Positions 56,482 through 64,000 of a stretch of DNA of 64,000 nucleotides are shown piece by piece. Numbering within the stretch: the stretch's first letter is position 1; each line of letters opens with the position of its first letter. Both the position numbers and the translations under genes were made by a program. The stretch spans positions 1 through 64,000 of the forward strand of contig CAIVQO010000007.1 in assembly GCA_903908065.1 (NCBI GenBank), in the 5' to 3' direction. The notes beneath the pieces were generated by a model that was not told the DNA's origin, ran no database searches, and saw only the letters and a list, made by a program, of their open reading frames with translations. This DNA is from an uncultured beta proteobacterium (GTDB taxonomy: Bacteria; Pseudomonadota; Gammaproteobacteria; Burkholderiales; Rhodocyclaceae).

Positions 56482-57347
56482 CACTTGCGCCCGAACAGGC
56501 CTTCCGGCCGCCACACCAGCACGATGGCCATCAGCACGTAGACGATCATGCCGGCGACCTCGGGAACCAGCACGGTGCCGAAGGTCTCGGCAAGGCCGAT
56601 CATCAGCGAGGCGGCCATGGCGCCCTTGACCGAACCGATGCCGCCGATGACGACGACGACGAAGCAGATGATCAGCACGTGGCTGCCCATGTTGGGCGTC
56701 ACCGAGGACAGCGGCGCGTTGATCATGCCGGCAAAGGCTGCCAGCGCCACGCCCATCGCGAAGACAAGCGTGTAGATAAATTTGATGTCGATGCCCAGCG
56801 ACTGCACCATGTCGCGGTTGCTGGCACCGGCGCGGATCATCATGCCCAGCCGTGTCTTCTGGATCAGCACGTAGAGCGCAAAGGCCAGCAACAGGCAGAC
56901 GCCCGAGATCGCCAGGCGATACACCGGGTAGGAAAGATTGTCGGTAAGGGGGATCGAGGCGCTCAGCAGCGCGGGCACGGCAACGCCGTGCACGTCGTCA
57001 CCCCAGATGATGGAGCGCAACTCCTCGAAGACGAGGATCAGGCCATAGGTCAGCAACACCTGGTAGAGGTGGTCGCGCGTGTAGAGCTGGCGGAACAGCA
57101 GCTTTTCCAGCGCCATGCCGAGCACCACGGTGAGCGGGATGGCGATGGCGATCGCCGTGGCGAGGTTGCCCGTCATGCTGGCCAGCGACCAGGCCAGGTA
57201 GGCGCCGACCATGTAGAAGCTGCCGTGCGCCAGGTTGATGATGCCCATGATGCCGAACACCAGCGTCAGGCCGCTCGATACCAGGAACAGCAACATGCCG
57301 TATTGCAGGCCGTTGAGCAGCTGGATGAGGATGAAGGCGAGATCCAC
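56481..57347 (-). CDS. livH: ABC transporter permease LivH
   Basis: 288 residues from GTG 57347 (VDLAFILIQLLNGLQYGML), the usual N-terminus of LivH; the frame up to 57473 adds a polar stretch without family look. About eight hydrophobic segments, with TLVFGIMGIINLAHGSFYMV, YRLAISGVCLLLAFALYV and VVVVIGGIGSVKGAMAAS (EAA-like loop). No strong ribosome site before the GTG. A diverged dispersed-repeat copy lies 11 bp upstream. Confidence 0.9.
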   Translation of the reverse strand: MDLAFILIQLLNGLQYGMLLFLVSSGLTLVFGIMGIINLAHGSFYMVGAYLAWSLASMTGNLATAIAIAIPLTVVLGMALEKLLFRQLYTRDHLYQVLLTYGLILVFEELRSIIWGDDVHGVAVPALLSASIPLTDNLSYPVYRLAISGVCLLLAFALYVLIQKTRLGMMIRAGASNRDMVQSLGIDIKFIYTLVFAMGVALAAFAGMINAPLSSVTPNMGSHVLIICFVVVVIGGIGSVKGAMAASLMIGLAETFGTVLVPEVAGMIVYVLMAIVLVWRPEGLFGRK

Positions 57348-57357
57348 GGTTGGATAT

Positions 57358-57383
57358 GAAAGTCGGCGCTGGTACTCCGGTGA
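57358..57383 (-). repeat. Dispersed 26-bp repeat, diverged intergenic copy
   Basis: Minus-strand reading TCACCGG AG TACCAGCGCCGACTTTC; the right half is perfect, the left half has about five changes. It lies in the livH leader, in the 133-bp gap behind the binding-protein gene. Confidence 0.45.
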
Positions 57384-57480
57384 ATGAAAGTTCAGTCGAG
57401 GCACAAAGGAAGGCAAGGGCAGCCCGAGCCGGACAAGGCAAGGGCGGTAGTCGCCTACCGCCCCCGGGATCACGACGAGA

Positions 57481-58683
57481 TCAGAGCTTGCAGCCGCGCG
57501 CCGGATCGGCCAGGCCCTTCCAGGCCACGCCCATGCTCTTGTTCTCCTTGCCGACCACCTTGCGCAGGTACATGTCCTGCACCGGGTTGTGCGCCTTGGA
57601 GAGGGTCCAGGGTCCGCGCGGGCTGTCGATCTTGGCGGCTTCCATGGCCTTGATCACGCCGGCCTTGTCGGCGACGTTGCCCTTGACCGCCTCGAGGCCC
57701 GCCGCCAACAGCTGGCCTGCATCGTAGCCCTGTACGGCATAGACGTCCGGTTGCAGCTTGAAGGTCTTGGCATAGGCCAGGCGGAAAGCCTTGTCCTTCT
57801 TGGTGTCGAGGCTGTCGGCGTAGTGCAGCGTGGTCTCCACGCCTTCCGCCGCGTCGCCCACCGCATCCAGCACACCGTCGGTAAGGAAGCCGGAGCCATA
57901 CAGCGGGATCTTGCCCTTGAGGCCGGCGGCCTGATAGTCCTTGAGGAACTTGGCTGCGCCGCCGCCGGCGAAGAAGGCCACCACGGCGTCCGGCTTGATG
58001 CTGGCGATCTCGGTCAGCAGGGCCTGGAATTCGACTTGCGGGAAGGGCGTGTAGAGCTCCTTGACCAGCTTGCCGCCTTCCTTCTCGAAGCCTTCCTTGA
58101 AGCCTTCCATCATCTCCTCGCCCGCGGCGTACTTCCAGGTGATGAAGACGGCCGTCTTGTGGCCCTTGGCCTTGAGCACCTTGCCCAGGGCATGCGTGGT
58201 CTGCCAGTTGGAGAACGAGGTGCGGAAGAAGTTGGGCGCGCAGGCCGCGCCCGTCATTGCGCCGGCGCCGCCGTTGGGGTTGATCCACAGCGTGCCCGAT
58301 TCCTTGAGCACCTTGGCCATGCCCATCACCACGCCGGAGTGCACCGTACCGATGACGACATCGACCTTGTCGCGCTGCACCAGCTTGTTGACGTTTTCCG
58401 GAGCCTTGGCCGGGTTGGACTCGTCATCGACGGTGACGAATTCGATTTCGCGGCCAGCCAGCTTGCCGCCGCGCTCGTCGATCGCCAGCTTGAAGCCGTT
58501 GGTGATGGCCACGCCGAGTTGGGCGAAGGTGCCGGTGTAGGGCAGCATCAGGCCGATCTTGAGCTTGCCCTGCTGGGCAAACGCCATACCCGAAGGCAGC
58601 GCGGTGCCAACGGCAGCGGCGCCCGCGATCGCAGCCGAGCCTTTCAGAAAACCGCGACGGTCAAAACTATCGTTAACGCTCAT
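57481..58683 (-). CDS. ABC transporter periplasmic binding protein with Tat-like signal
   Basis: 400 residues; AGGAGGAG precedes the ATG. The N-terminus has SFDRRGFLKGSAAIAG, a twin-arginine signal, with cleavage probably after AFA (MAFAQQ). Mature protein of the LivJ/aromatic acid type: LKIGLMLPYTGTFAQLG, VVIGTVHSGVVMGMAKVL, NFFRTSFSNWQTTHALGK, DAVVAFFAGGGAAKFLKDY. Tat export of a binding protein may mean folding in the cytoplasm before transport. It is the receptor of the LivHMGF system encoded downstream. Own promoter candidate at 58741. Confidence 0.9.
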   Translation of the reverse strand: MSVNDSFDRRGFLKGSAAIAGAAAVGTALPSGMAFAQQGKLKIGLMLPYTGTFAQLGVAITNGFKLAIDERGGKLAGREIEFVTVDDESNPAKAPENVNKLVQRDKVDVVIGTVHSGVVMGMAKVLKESGTLWINPNGGAGAMTGAACAPNFFRTSFSNWQTTHALGKVLKAKGHKTAVFITWKYAAGEEMMEGFKEGFEKEGGKLVKELYTPFPQVEFQALLTEIASIKPDAVVAFFAGGGAAKFLKDYQAAGLKGKIPLYGSGFLTDGVLDAVGDAAEGVETTLHYADSLDTKKDKAFRLAYAKTFKLQPDVYAVQGYDAGQLLAAGLEAVKGNVADKAGVIKAMEAAKIDSPRGPWTLSKAHNPVQDMYLRKVVGKENKSMGVAWKGLADPARGCKL

Positions 58684-58740
58684 GTCTCTCCTCCTAAGTT
58701 ATATGTGCGGCCTGAGTCCGGCCATTGCGAAGCGCGCCTG

Positions 58741-58771
58741 ACTATAACAGCAACCAAGACGGGTGCGTCAA
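58741..58771 (-). promoter_or_regulatory. Candidate promoter of the transporter operon
   Basis: Minus strand: TTGACG (58771-58766), 19-bp spacer, TATAGT (58746-58741). The spacer is long for sigma70, so strength is uncertain. A 14-bp perfect palindrome follows upstream at 58773. Confidence 0.4.
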
Positions 58772-58772
58772 G

Positions 58773-58786
58773 CCGGGGCGCCCCGG
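58773..58786. repeat. Perfect 14-bp palindrome upstream of the transporter promoter
   Basis: CCGGGGCGCCCCGG reads the same on both strands and lies directly upstream of the candidate -35. It could be a regulator site or part of a transcript end behind the kinase gene. Confidence 0.4.
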
Positions 58787-58902
58787 GAAATGCGCTTATA
58801 CGATGCTTTTCCGGACTTGCGGGCAAGTATAGGAATCAAACATCAAATCCCTGTCACGGCAATGTCAAATCTTCGTCAAATGCCATCGAAAAGCCGAGCC
58901 AA

Positions 58903-60255
58903 TCACTCCGCCGCGAGCAGCGAAAGCACCACCCGCGTTCCCCCCTCCTCGCGCGGCTCCACCGCGATGTCCCAGCCCGCTTGCTCGCAGATGCGCTTGA
59001 CGATGGCGAGGCCCAGCCCGAAACCGTCGCCACCGCGCGCATCGCCGCGGTGGAAGCGCCGAAACAGGTCGGGAATCCGGTCGCGCGCCATGCCGGGCCC
59101 GGTGTCCGTGATCTCGACCCGCGCCCCCCGGCTGCTGAGTCTGACCGACCCCTGCTCGGTATAGCTCACCGCATTCGCCAGCAGGTTGGAGAGGACGACG
59201 TGCAGGGCACGCCGCGGCGCCCGCAGCGAGACGCGTTCGACGGCATCGACCACCAGCGCCAGGCCCTTGGCCTCGGCGCGATCGCGCACGCTGTCGGCCG
59301 CCTCCTCGATGCACTCGCGCAGATCGACTTCGCCGCTGATGCCGTCAGCCTCCTCGCGCGCCATCAGCAGGAAGGCGTTAACCAGTTCGGTCAGGCGCGT
59401 GGTGGCGCCGAATATCTTGCGCACACGGTTGCGCGCCTTGGCCGACAGGTCTTCGTCCTCCAGCATCAGTTCGCAAGTGGTCTGGATTGCCGTCAGCGGC
59501 GTGCGTAACTCATGGCTGACATCCGCGGTGAACGCGCGTTCGCGCTCCAGCAGCCGCACCGTGCGCTCGTGGTAAGCGTCGAACGCCGCTGCCAATTCGG
59601 CCACTTCCCTTTCGGGATAGTGCTGTTCCAGGGCGGGGCCGCCCTGCTTGCCGTCGAGCAGGCGCACGCGTCGCGCCAGGTCGACGATCTGGTGGGTCAG
59701 GCGCCCCGACAGCCAAAGTCCCACCAGCACCGTCACCAGCACCGTAATGGCCGCACTCAGCACCAGCGCGCGCGTGAAATGACGTCCGCGTTCTTCGTGC
59801 AGCGACACCGAATAGGCGACATAGAAGCCGACGCTGCCGATCTCGCGCACTTCGACGCGATAGTGGTCCTCGCCACGGACCACGTCGTGGAACCCCGGCG
59901 CCAACAGGCGCAGCTCTTCGGGCAACTGGCCGCGCTCGTCGTGGTCCAGGGTGACGAAACCCTGTACCAGCCAGCTGGCGCGGAACCACTTGCGCAGCGA
60001 TAGGGCCTCGGTATCGGGGCGTACCTTGTAACTCTGCAGGGGCCGAAACGGCGGCCCGTCGATGCGCCCCTGGCGTTCGAACTGCTCGAGCAGGCCCTGC
60101 ATCTCGTCGGAAACGATCTGGTCGATCAGCTGCGATTCTTGCTGGCGGTTCAGGAAGTGGATGGCCAGGGCATGGACCAGCACCAGCACCACGCCCGCCA
60201 GCGCGAAACTGAACGCAAACTTGAGGCGCAGGCTGTGCCGCAGGTCGCGTGACAT
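58903..60255 (-). CDS. Membrane sensor histidine kinase
   Basis: 450 residues from ATG 60255. TM1 (about 12-32), a periplasmic sensor of about 130 residues, TM2 (about 165-185), a HAMP-like stretch, HisKA with TADVSHELRTPLTAI (phosphorylated His), N-box NLLANAVSYTEQ, DTGPGMARD and GFGLGLAIVKRI. It pairs with the OmpR-type regulator 32 bp upstream in the same operon. Signal unknown; the benzoate-CoA ligase before it suggests an aromatic compound or its uptake (inference). Confidence 0.92.
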   Translation of the reverse strand: MSRDLRHSLRLKFAFSFALAGVVLVLVHALAIHFLNRQQESQLIDQIVSDEMQGLLEQFERQGRIDGPPFRPLQSYKVRPDTEALSLRKWFRASWLVQGFVTLDHDERGQLPEELRLLAPGFHDVVRGEDHYRVEVREIGSVGFYVAYSVSLHEERGRHFTRALVLSAAITVLVTVLVGLWLSGRLTHQIVDLARRVRLLDGKQGGPALEQHYPEREVAELAAAFDAYHERTVRLLERERAFTADVSHELRTPLTAIQTTCELMLEDEDLSAKARNRVRKIFGATTRLTELVNAFLLMAREEADGISGEVDLRECIEEAADSVRDRAEAKGLALVVDAVERVSLRAPRRALHVVLSNLLANAVSYTEQGSVRLSSRGARVEITDTGPGMARDRIPDLFRRFHRGDARGGDGFGLGLAIVKRICEQAGWDIAVEPREEGGTRVVLSLLAAE

Positions 60256-60287
60256 TCCCGCGCTCGTCGCAGGGTGGTGCGAGGGCC

Positions 60288-60971
60288 CTAGCGGCCCTCG
60301 TTGACCGCGAACCGGTAGCCCACGCCGTGCACCGTCTCGATCGGCGCGCGGCCGCGGGTGTCGGTCAGGGCGCGGCGCAGCAGGTGCATGTGGCTGCGCA
60401 GGGAATCGCTTTGCGGCTGCTCGTCGCCCCACAATTCGCGTTCCAGTTCGGCGCGGGTGAACACGCGATGCGGCGCCGCGATCAGCATCTCCAGGATGCG
60501 CAGGCACTTGCGCGAGACATGTACCGGCTTGCCCTCGACCGTGACCTCGAGCTTGGCGGCATCGAATTCGATCGACTCGTAGACCAGCCGACGATCGACC
60601 ACCCTGCCCCGCCGTCGCGCCACCAGCGCATTCAGCCGCGCCTCGACCTCGCGCAGCGCAAAGGGCTTGACCAGGTAATCGTCGGCGCCGCTGTCGAAGG
60701 CCGCCAGCTTGTCGTCGAGCATGTCGCGCGCGGTGAGGATCAGCACCGGCACGTCCTGCTTCGCCTCGCGCCGCAGCTTGCGGCACAGGCACAACCCGTC
60801 GACGCCCGGCAGGCCGAGGTCGAGCACGATGGCGTCGAAATCGTTCGACACTGCGAGGTGCATGCCGGTCACGCCATCGCGCGCTAGGTCGACGACATTG
60901 CCGCGCCCCTCGAGGAACTCATAGAGGTTGGTGGCAATGTCGAGGTCGTCCTCGATGATCAGGACGCGCAT
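60288..60971 (-). CDS. OmpR/PhoB family response regulator
   Basis: 227 residues. Receiver: MRVLIIEDDLDIATNLYEFL, phosphoacceptor Asp in IVLDLGLPGVDGL, Lys in DYLVKPFALRE. C-terminal winged helix: VTVEGKPVHVSRKCLRILE, VFTRAELERELWGDEQ, SLRSHMHLLRRALTD, and the end IETVHGVGYRFAV. Cognate of the kinase encoded 32 bp downstream. Follows the ligase gene by 21 bp, so ligase, regulator and kinase are likely cotranscribed. Confidence 0.94.
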   Translation of the reverse strand: MRVLIIEDDLDIATNLYEFLEGRGNVVDLARDGVTGMHLAVSNDFDAIVLDLGLPGVDGLCLCRKLRREAKQDVPVLILTARDMLDDKLAAFDSGADDYLVKPFALREVEARLNALVARRRGRVVDRRLVYESIEFDAAKLEVTVEGKPVHVSRKCLRILEMLIAAPHRVFTRAELERELWGDEQPQSDSLRSHMHLLRRALTDTRGRAPIETVHGVGYRFAVNEGR

Positions 60972-60992
60972 GGGGCAGGTCTCAGCCGCCGC

Positions 60993-62573
60993 TCAACGCA
61001 GCTTGAAACGCTGGATCTTGCCGGTGGCCGTCTTCGGCAACTCGCCGACGAACTCGATCCAGCGCGGATACTTGTAGGGCGCGAGCTTTTCCTTGACGTG
61101 CAGCTTCAAGGCCTCGGTCAGCGTGTCCGAGGCATCGATGCCCGGCTTCAACACCACGTAGGCCTTGGGCTTGATCAGTTCGTCGGTGTCGGCATGCGCC
61201 ACCACGGCGGCTTCGAGGATGTCCGGATGGGTCATCAGCGCGCCCTCGACCTCGAACGGCGATACATAGATGCCGGAAACCTTGAGCATGTCGTCGGAAC
61301 GCCCGCAGTACTGGAAATAGCCGTCCTCCGATTCGGTGTACTTGTCGCCGCTGCGCGTCCAGTCGCCCATGAAGGTATGGCGCGACTTTTCGCGGTTGTT
61401 CCAGTAGAGCGCCGCCGCGCTCGGGCCCTTGATCTGCAGCTCGCCGATCTCGCCGCGCGGCACCACATTGCCGTCCTCGCCGATCAGGCGCACCTCGTAG
61501 CCGGGCACCGCCTTGCCGGTGGTGCCATAGCGGACTTCGCCGGCCCGGTTCGAAAGGAAGATGTGCAGCATCTCGGTGGAGCCGATGCCGTCGAGGATCT
61601 CGACGCCCAGGGCTTCCGTCCAGCGCTTGCCGATGTCCGCCGGCAGCGCCTCGCCGGCCGAGGTACACACGCGCAAGGGCGCCACTTCGCCGCGTTTGAG
61701 CATCTCCGGGCTGGCCAGCAAGGCGGCATAGAGCGTCGGCACGCCGTAGAAAATGGTTGGCTGGTGCTGGCGCAGGCGCTGGAAGACCGAGGCCGGTGTC
61801 GGCCGCTCGCCCATCAGCACCGCGGTGGCGCCCACCGCCATCGGAAAGGTCAGGCCATTACCCAGGCCGTAGGCAAAAAACAGCTTGGCCGCCGAGAACA
61901 CCAGGTCATTTTCGCGGATGCCGAGCACGCCGACGCCATACAGCTCGGCGGTCTGGATCAGGTGCGAATGCAGATGCACCGTGCCCTTGGGCGTACCGGT
62001 GGAGCCCGACGAATACAGCCAAAAACAGAAGTCGTCGCAGGTGGTTTCGGCCGGCGCGAAGTCGGTCCCGGCCTTGGCCATCAACTCGCCCATCAGCAGC
62101 CGGCCTTTGCCGTCCTTGCCGGAAACGATGATGTTCTTCAGCGTCGGATGCTTGCCGACGATGCCTTCGAAGGCCGGCCACAAGGCTTCCGAAACGACCA
62201 GGGTGCGGGCGCGCGAATCGCCCAGCATGAAGTCATAGTCCTTGGCCGTAAGCAGGGTGTTGGCCGCGATCGGCACGATGCCGGCCTGGATGCTGCCGAG
62301 GAAGGCGGTCGGAAAGTCGATGGTGTCGAGCAGGCAAAGCATCACGCGCTCTTCCTGCTGCATGCCGAGGCCGGCAAGGACATTGCCGAAGCGATTGACG
62401 CGCTCGGCCAGTTCGCCATAGGTATAGCTGCCGGCATCGTCGATGAAGGCCGGCTTGTTGCCGCGCCCGGCCTGCAGGTTGCGCTGGATCAGGTCCCAGG
62501 CGGCGTTGTACTGGCGCGGGATGCGGACCCGCGGCGGCGATGTGCCGTGGTCGGCGGTACTCAGTTCTGGCAT
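60993..62573 (-). CDS. Benzoate-CoA ligase
   Basis: 526 residues from ATG 62573, preceded by GGAGGAG. Benzoate-CoA ligase family (BadA/BclA-like): IPRQYNAAWDLIQRNLQAGR, YSSGSTGTPKGTVHLHSHLI (P-loop), LFFAYGLGNGLTFPMAVGAT, DGIGSTEMLHIFLSNRAGE, GDWTRSGDKYTESEDGYFQY, CGRSDDMLKVSGIYVSPFEVE and Lys in TATGKIQRFKLR. It activates benzoate or a close analogue for anaerobic or box-type degradation. It leads a unit with the two-component genes and lies next to an aromatic-type ABC importer. Confidence 0.92.
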   Translation of the reverse strand: MPELSTADHGTSPPRVRIPRQYNAAWDLIQRNLQAGRGNKPAFIDDAGSYTYGELAERVNRFGNVLAGLGMQQEERVMLCLLDTIDFPTAFLGSIQAGIVPIAANTLLTAKDYDFMLGDSRARTLVVSEALWPAFEGIVGKHPTLKNIIVSGKDGKGRLLMGELMAKAGTDFAPAETTCDDFCFWLYSSGSTGTPKGTVHLHSHLIQTAELYGVGVLGIRENDLVFSAAKLFFAYGLGNGLTFPMAVGATAVLMGERPTPASVFQRLRQHQPTIFYGVPTLYAALLASPEMLKRGEVAPLRVCTSAGEALPADIGKRWTEALGVEILDGIGSTEMLHIFLSNRAGEVRYGTTGKAVPGYEVRLIGEDGNVVPRGEIGELQIKGPSAAALYWNNREKSRHTFMGDWTRSGDKYTESEDGYFQYCGRSDDMLKVSGIYVSPFEVEGALMTHPDILEAAVVAHADTDELIKPKAYVVLKPGIDASDTLTEALKLHVKEKLAPYKYPRWIEFVGELPKTATGKIQRFKLR

Positions 62574-62633
62574 GTCGTTCTCCTCCTCCACCGTGCGGCG
62601 GATGTCATGTTGATCGGCCTGCTGGCCGTTGAT

Positions 62634-64000
62634 TCAATGCCGGACGACGCGAAAGCCGAGATTCTCGTGGCGCTCGTCCTTGGTGTCCCGATCCCGATAC
62701 GCCGCGCGCACCGTGGCGGGCTTGCTGTTCCAGGCCCCGCCCCGGAATACCCGGATGTCGCAGGTACCGGTAGAGCGTGCCCCGGACTGGCTGGAAGCTC
62801 CGGCATAACCCTGGTTCCAGCAGTCCTCGACCCATTCCCAGACATTCCCCAGCATGTCGTGCAAGCCCAGCGCATTGGGGGCGAACCGACCCACCGGCGC
62901 CGTATGCGCGTAGCCGTCGGCGCAGGGGAAGGACTGCATGCCGCGCGACATCGCCTTGAAAGCACTGTCGGCAACGCTGGCGTACTTGCAGGCGTTCGCC
63001 GCGGAGCCATCCGCCCAATAGCGGCTGCCCGCGGTGCCGCCCCGCGCCGCATACTCCCATTCGGCCTCGCTCGGCAGGCGGTATTGCTTTCCGGTTTTGC
63101 GGCTCAGCCAGGCAACATAGGCCTGGGCGTCGTCCCAACTGACGCAGACTACAGGCTCCGAGTCCAGCTGCGCGAATCCGGGGTTCTGCCAGCTTGCCTT
63201 GGGATTGTTGAGGAAACGTCCGCTCCGCGTCGAATTGCAGCCGGGCATGGGGGGACGCCCCGTGTCCCTGACGAATGCGGCGTATTGCCCGCGGGTCACT
63301 TCGAATTTGCCGATCGCAAAGGGTGCGGTGACCTGCACCCGATGCGCGGGTTGCTCGTCCGGTTCGGCCAGGAGGTCCTCGTCGCCGCTGCCCATCACGA
63401 AATTGCCGGCTGGCAGCATCACCATGGGCGGACATTCAGGGCAATCGCGAAATTCGGTGCCCGGCCCCGGTGCGTCGGCCCCTCCGGTCCTGGTGCCAGC
63501 GGCGCTGGCGGCGGCCGGCGGCGGCTCGATCCGGGCCGGCAGCGGCGGCGCGGCCGGAACCACGATCGGATTTTGCGCCGGCGCCAGCGAGGCCACTTCG
63601 GTCGGGGATCCGGTGCCGTACTTCTGGATCATCCAGCGCGCATAGGCCGCGCGCGGCCCGGACGAAAACCGCTCGAGGTAGGCCTTGAAGTCGATCGCGT
63701 TCCTGCTGTCCTTGATGCGCTCCCAAAAGCTGCGCTCCTGCACCGGATCGTATTTGACGACAGGCTGTTCCTGCTCCGTCTCAGGATTGGCCTTCAGCAC
63801 GGGAACCGGGACCCGCGCCGCGGCGCTGTCCTGCGTCGGATCGAAGTAGAAATTGCCGACCATCGAGCTGGATGTCCAGGGCACCTGCTCGCCGTTGGTT
63901 TCCTGCACCACGGCGCCGCGCACCCGGCCGAATACCTTGTCGATGTCGCTGTCGGCGACATCCAGCGACTGGAGCAGGTATTTCGTGTAGAGACCGTTGC
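62634..64000 (-). CDS. Caspase (peptidase C14)-FGE-like fusion, 5' end outside window
   Basis: The frame is open to the window end (63924-64000 also codes), giving about 455 residues. The visible N-terminal part, NGLYTKYLLQSLDVADSDID, KVFGRVRGAVVQETNGEQVP and SSSMVGNFYF, is the end of a caspase/metacaspase domain. Then comes a linker with a Pro/Ala-rich stretch, and from about 165 a formylglycine-generating-enzyme-like domain: VMLPAGNFVMGSGDED, RLPSEAEWEYAARGGTAGSR, GNVWEWVEDCW, RVFRGGAWNS, ENLGFRVVRH. The paired cysteines of catalytic FGEs after RGGSY-like residues are missing, so this domain probably binds ligands rather than oxidising cysteine. The catalytic Cys/His of the caspase lie upstream of the window. 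Confidence 0.85.
   Translation of the reverse strand, partial: NGLYTKYLLQSLDVADSDIDKVFGRVRGAVVQETNGEQVPWTSSSMVGNFYFDPTQDSAAARVPVPVLKANPETEQEQPVVKYDPVQERSFWERIKDSRNAIDFKAYLERFSSGPRAAYARWMIQKYGTGSPTEVASLAPAQNPIVVPAAPPLPARIEPPPAAASAAGTRTGGADAPGPGTEFRDCPECPPMVMLPAGNFVMGSGDEDLLAEPDEQPAHRVQVTAPFAIGKFEVTRGQYAAFVRDTGRPPMPGCNSTRSGRFLNNPKASWQNPGFAQLDSEPVVCVSWDDAQAYVAWLSRKTGKQYRLPSEAEWEYAARGGTAGSRYWADGSAANACKYASVADSAFKAMSRGMQSFPCADGYAHTAPVGRFAPNALGLHDMLGNVWEWVEDCWNQGYAGASSQSGARSTGTCDIRVFRGGAWNSKPATVRAAYRDRDTKDERHENLGFRVVRH

Noticed and set aside
58741-58902. Possible small RNA or riboswitch in the gap before the transporter operon
   Set aside because: Apart from the promoter-like boxes and one 14-bp palindrome I see no conserved fold or T-run.

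Overview
High-GC, densely packed proteobacterial DNA, most like a Betaproteobacterium of the Rhodocyclales type (Azoarcus/Thauera relatives and neighbours). That placement is inferred from the mix of aryl-CoA metabolism, a fused indolepyruvate:ferredoxin oxidoreductase, NnrS, molybdenum hydroxylase maturation genes and many signalling proteins, not from a marker gene. No tRNA, rRNA, CRISPR array, transposase or phage gene was seen. Genes run in long operons with 1-20 bp overlaps.

Layout: (1) 1-9418 (+): 3' part of a molybdenum hydroxylase large subunit, a family III CoA-transferase, a periplasmic binding protein, a reductive-dehalogenase-like iron-sulfur protein and a fused 2-oxoacid:ferredoxin oxidoreductase. 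(2) 9313-17988 (-): a six-gene signalling operon (MerR-like HTH-receiver, receiver, CHASE/PAS hybrid kinase, receiver-EAL, bacteriohemerythrin, PAS hybrid kinase) behind one good sigma70 promoter. (3) 18236-23050: a PanP-like decarboxylase, a ParDE-type toxin-antitoxin pair joined to a DUF1993 gene, and SelO. (4) 23072-29846: a 5'-truncated glycosyltransferase, NnrS, an acyl-CoA synthetase, a ClpX-like ATPase without zinc domain, and a dehydrogenase-hydratase fusion. (5) 29881-34977: an NTF2-like protein, a TetR regulator, an alkylsulfatase, an RraA-like protein and an M18 aminopeptidase. (6) 35042-39845 (-): a molybdenum cofactor maturation operon (XdhC, MoeA/MocA fusion, cysteine desulfurase, IscU/SufU scaffold, DUF2889). 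(7) 40092-52021: an aryl-CoA cluster holding a TrpB2-like enzyme, two old-yellow-enzyme proteins, three AMP-forming ligase/monooxygenase genes, RidA, three small unknown proteins and a LysR regulator. (8) 53256-62573 (-): a Liv-type ABC transporter with a hydrolase, a two-component system and a benzoate-CoA ligase. (9) The window ends inside a caspase-FGE-like fusion gene.

How the parts may work together (inference): the ABC systems import aromatic acids, the ligases make CoA thioesters (benzoyl-, 2-aminobenzoyl- or salicylyl-CoA), the flavin monooxygenase and flavin reductases dearomatise them, RidA could hydrolyse an enamine product, and the dehydrogenase-hydratase fusion continues with beta-oxidation-like steps. 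The maturation operon would serve molybdenum hydroxylases such as the one at the left edge.

Three sequence signals cut across genes. One is a GTATAC-N-GTATAC-like operator placed alike at three sigma70 promoters (27809, 39940, 48178). The second is a 26-bp dispersed repeat found in about ten copies, in both orientations, inside and between genes. The third is a set of palindromes and direct repeats next to the regulators that probably use them.
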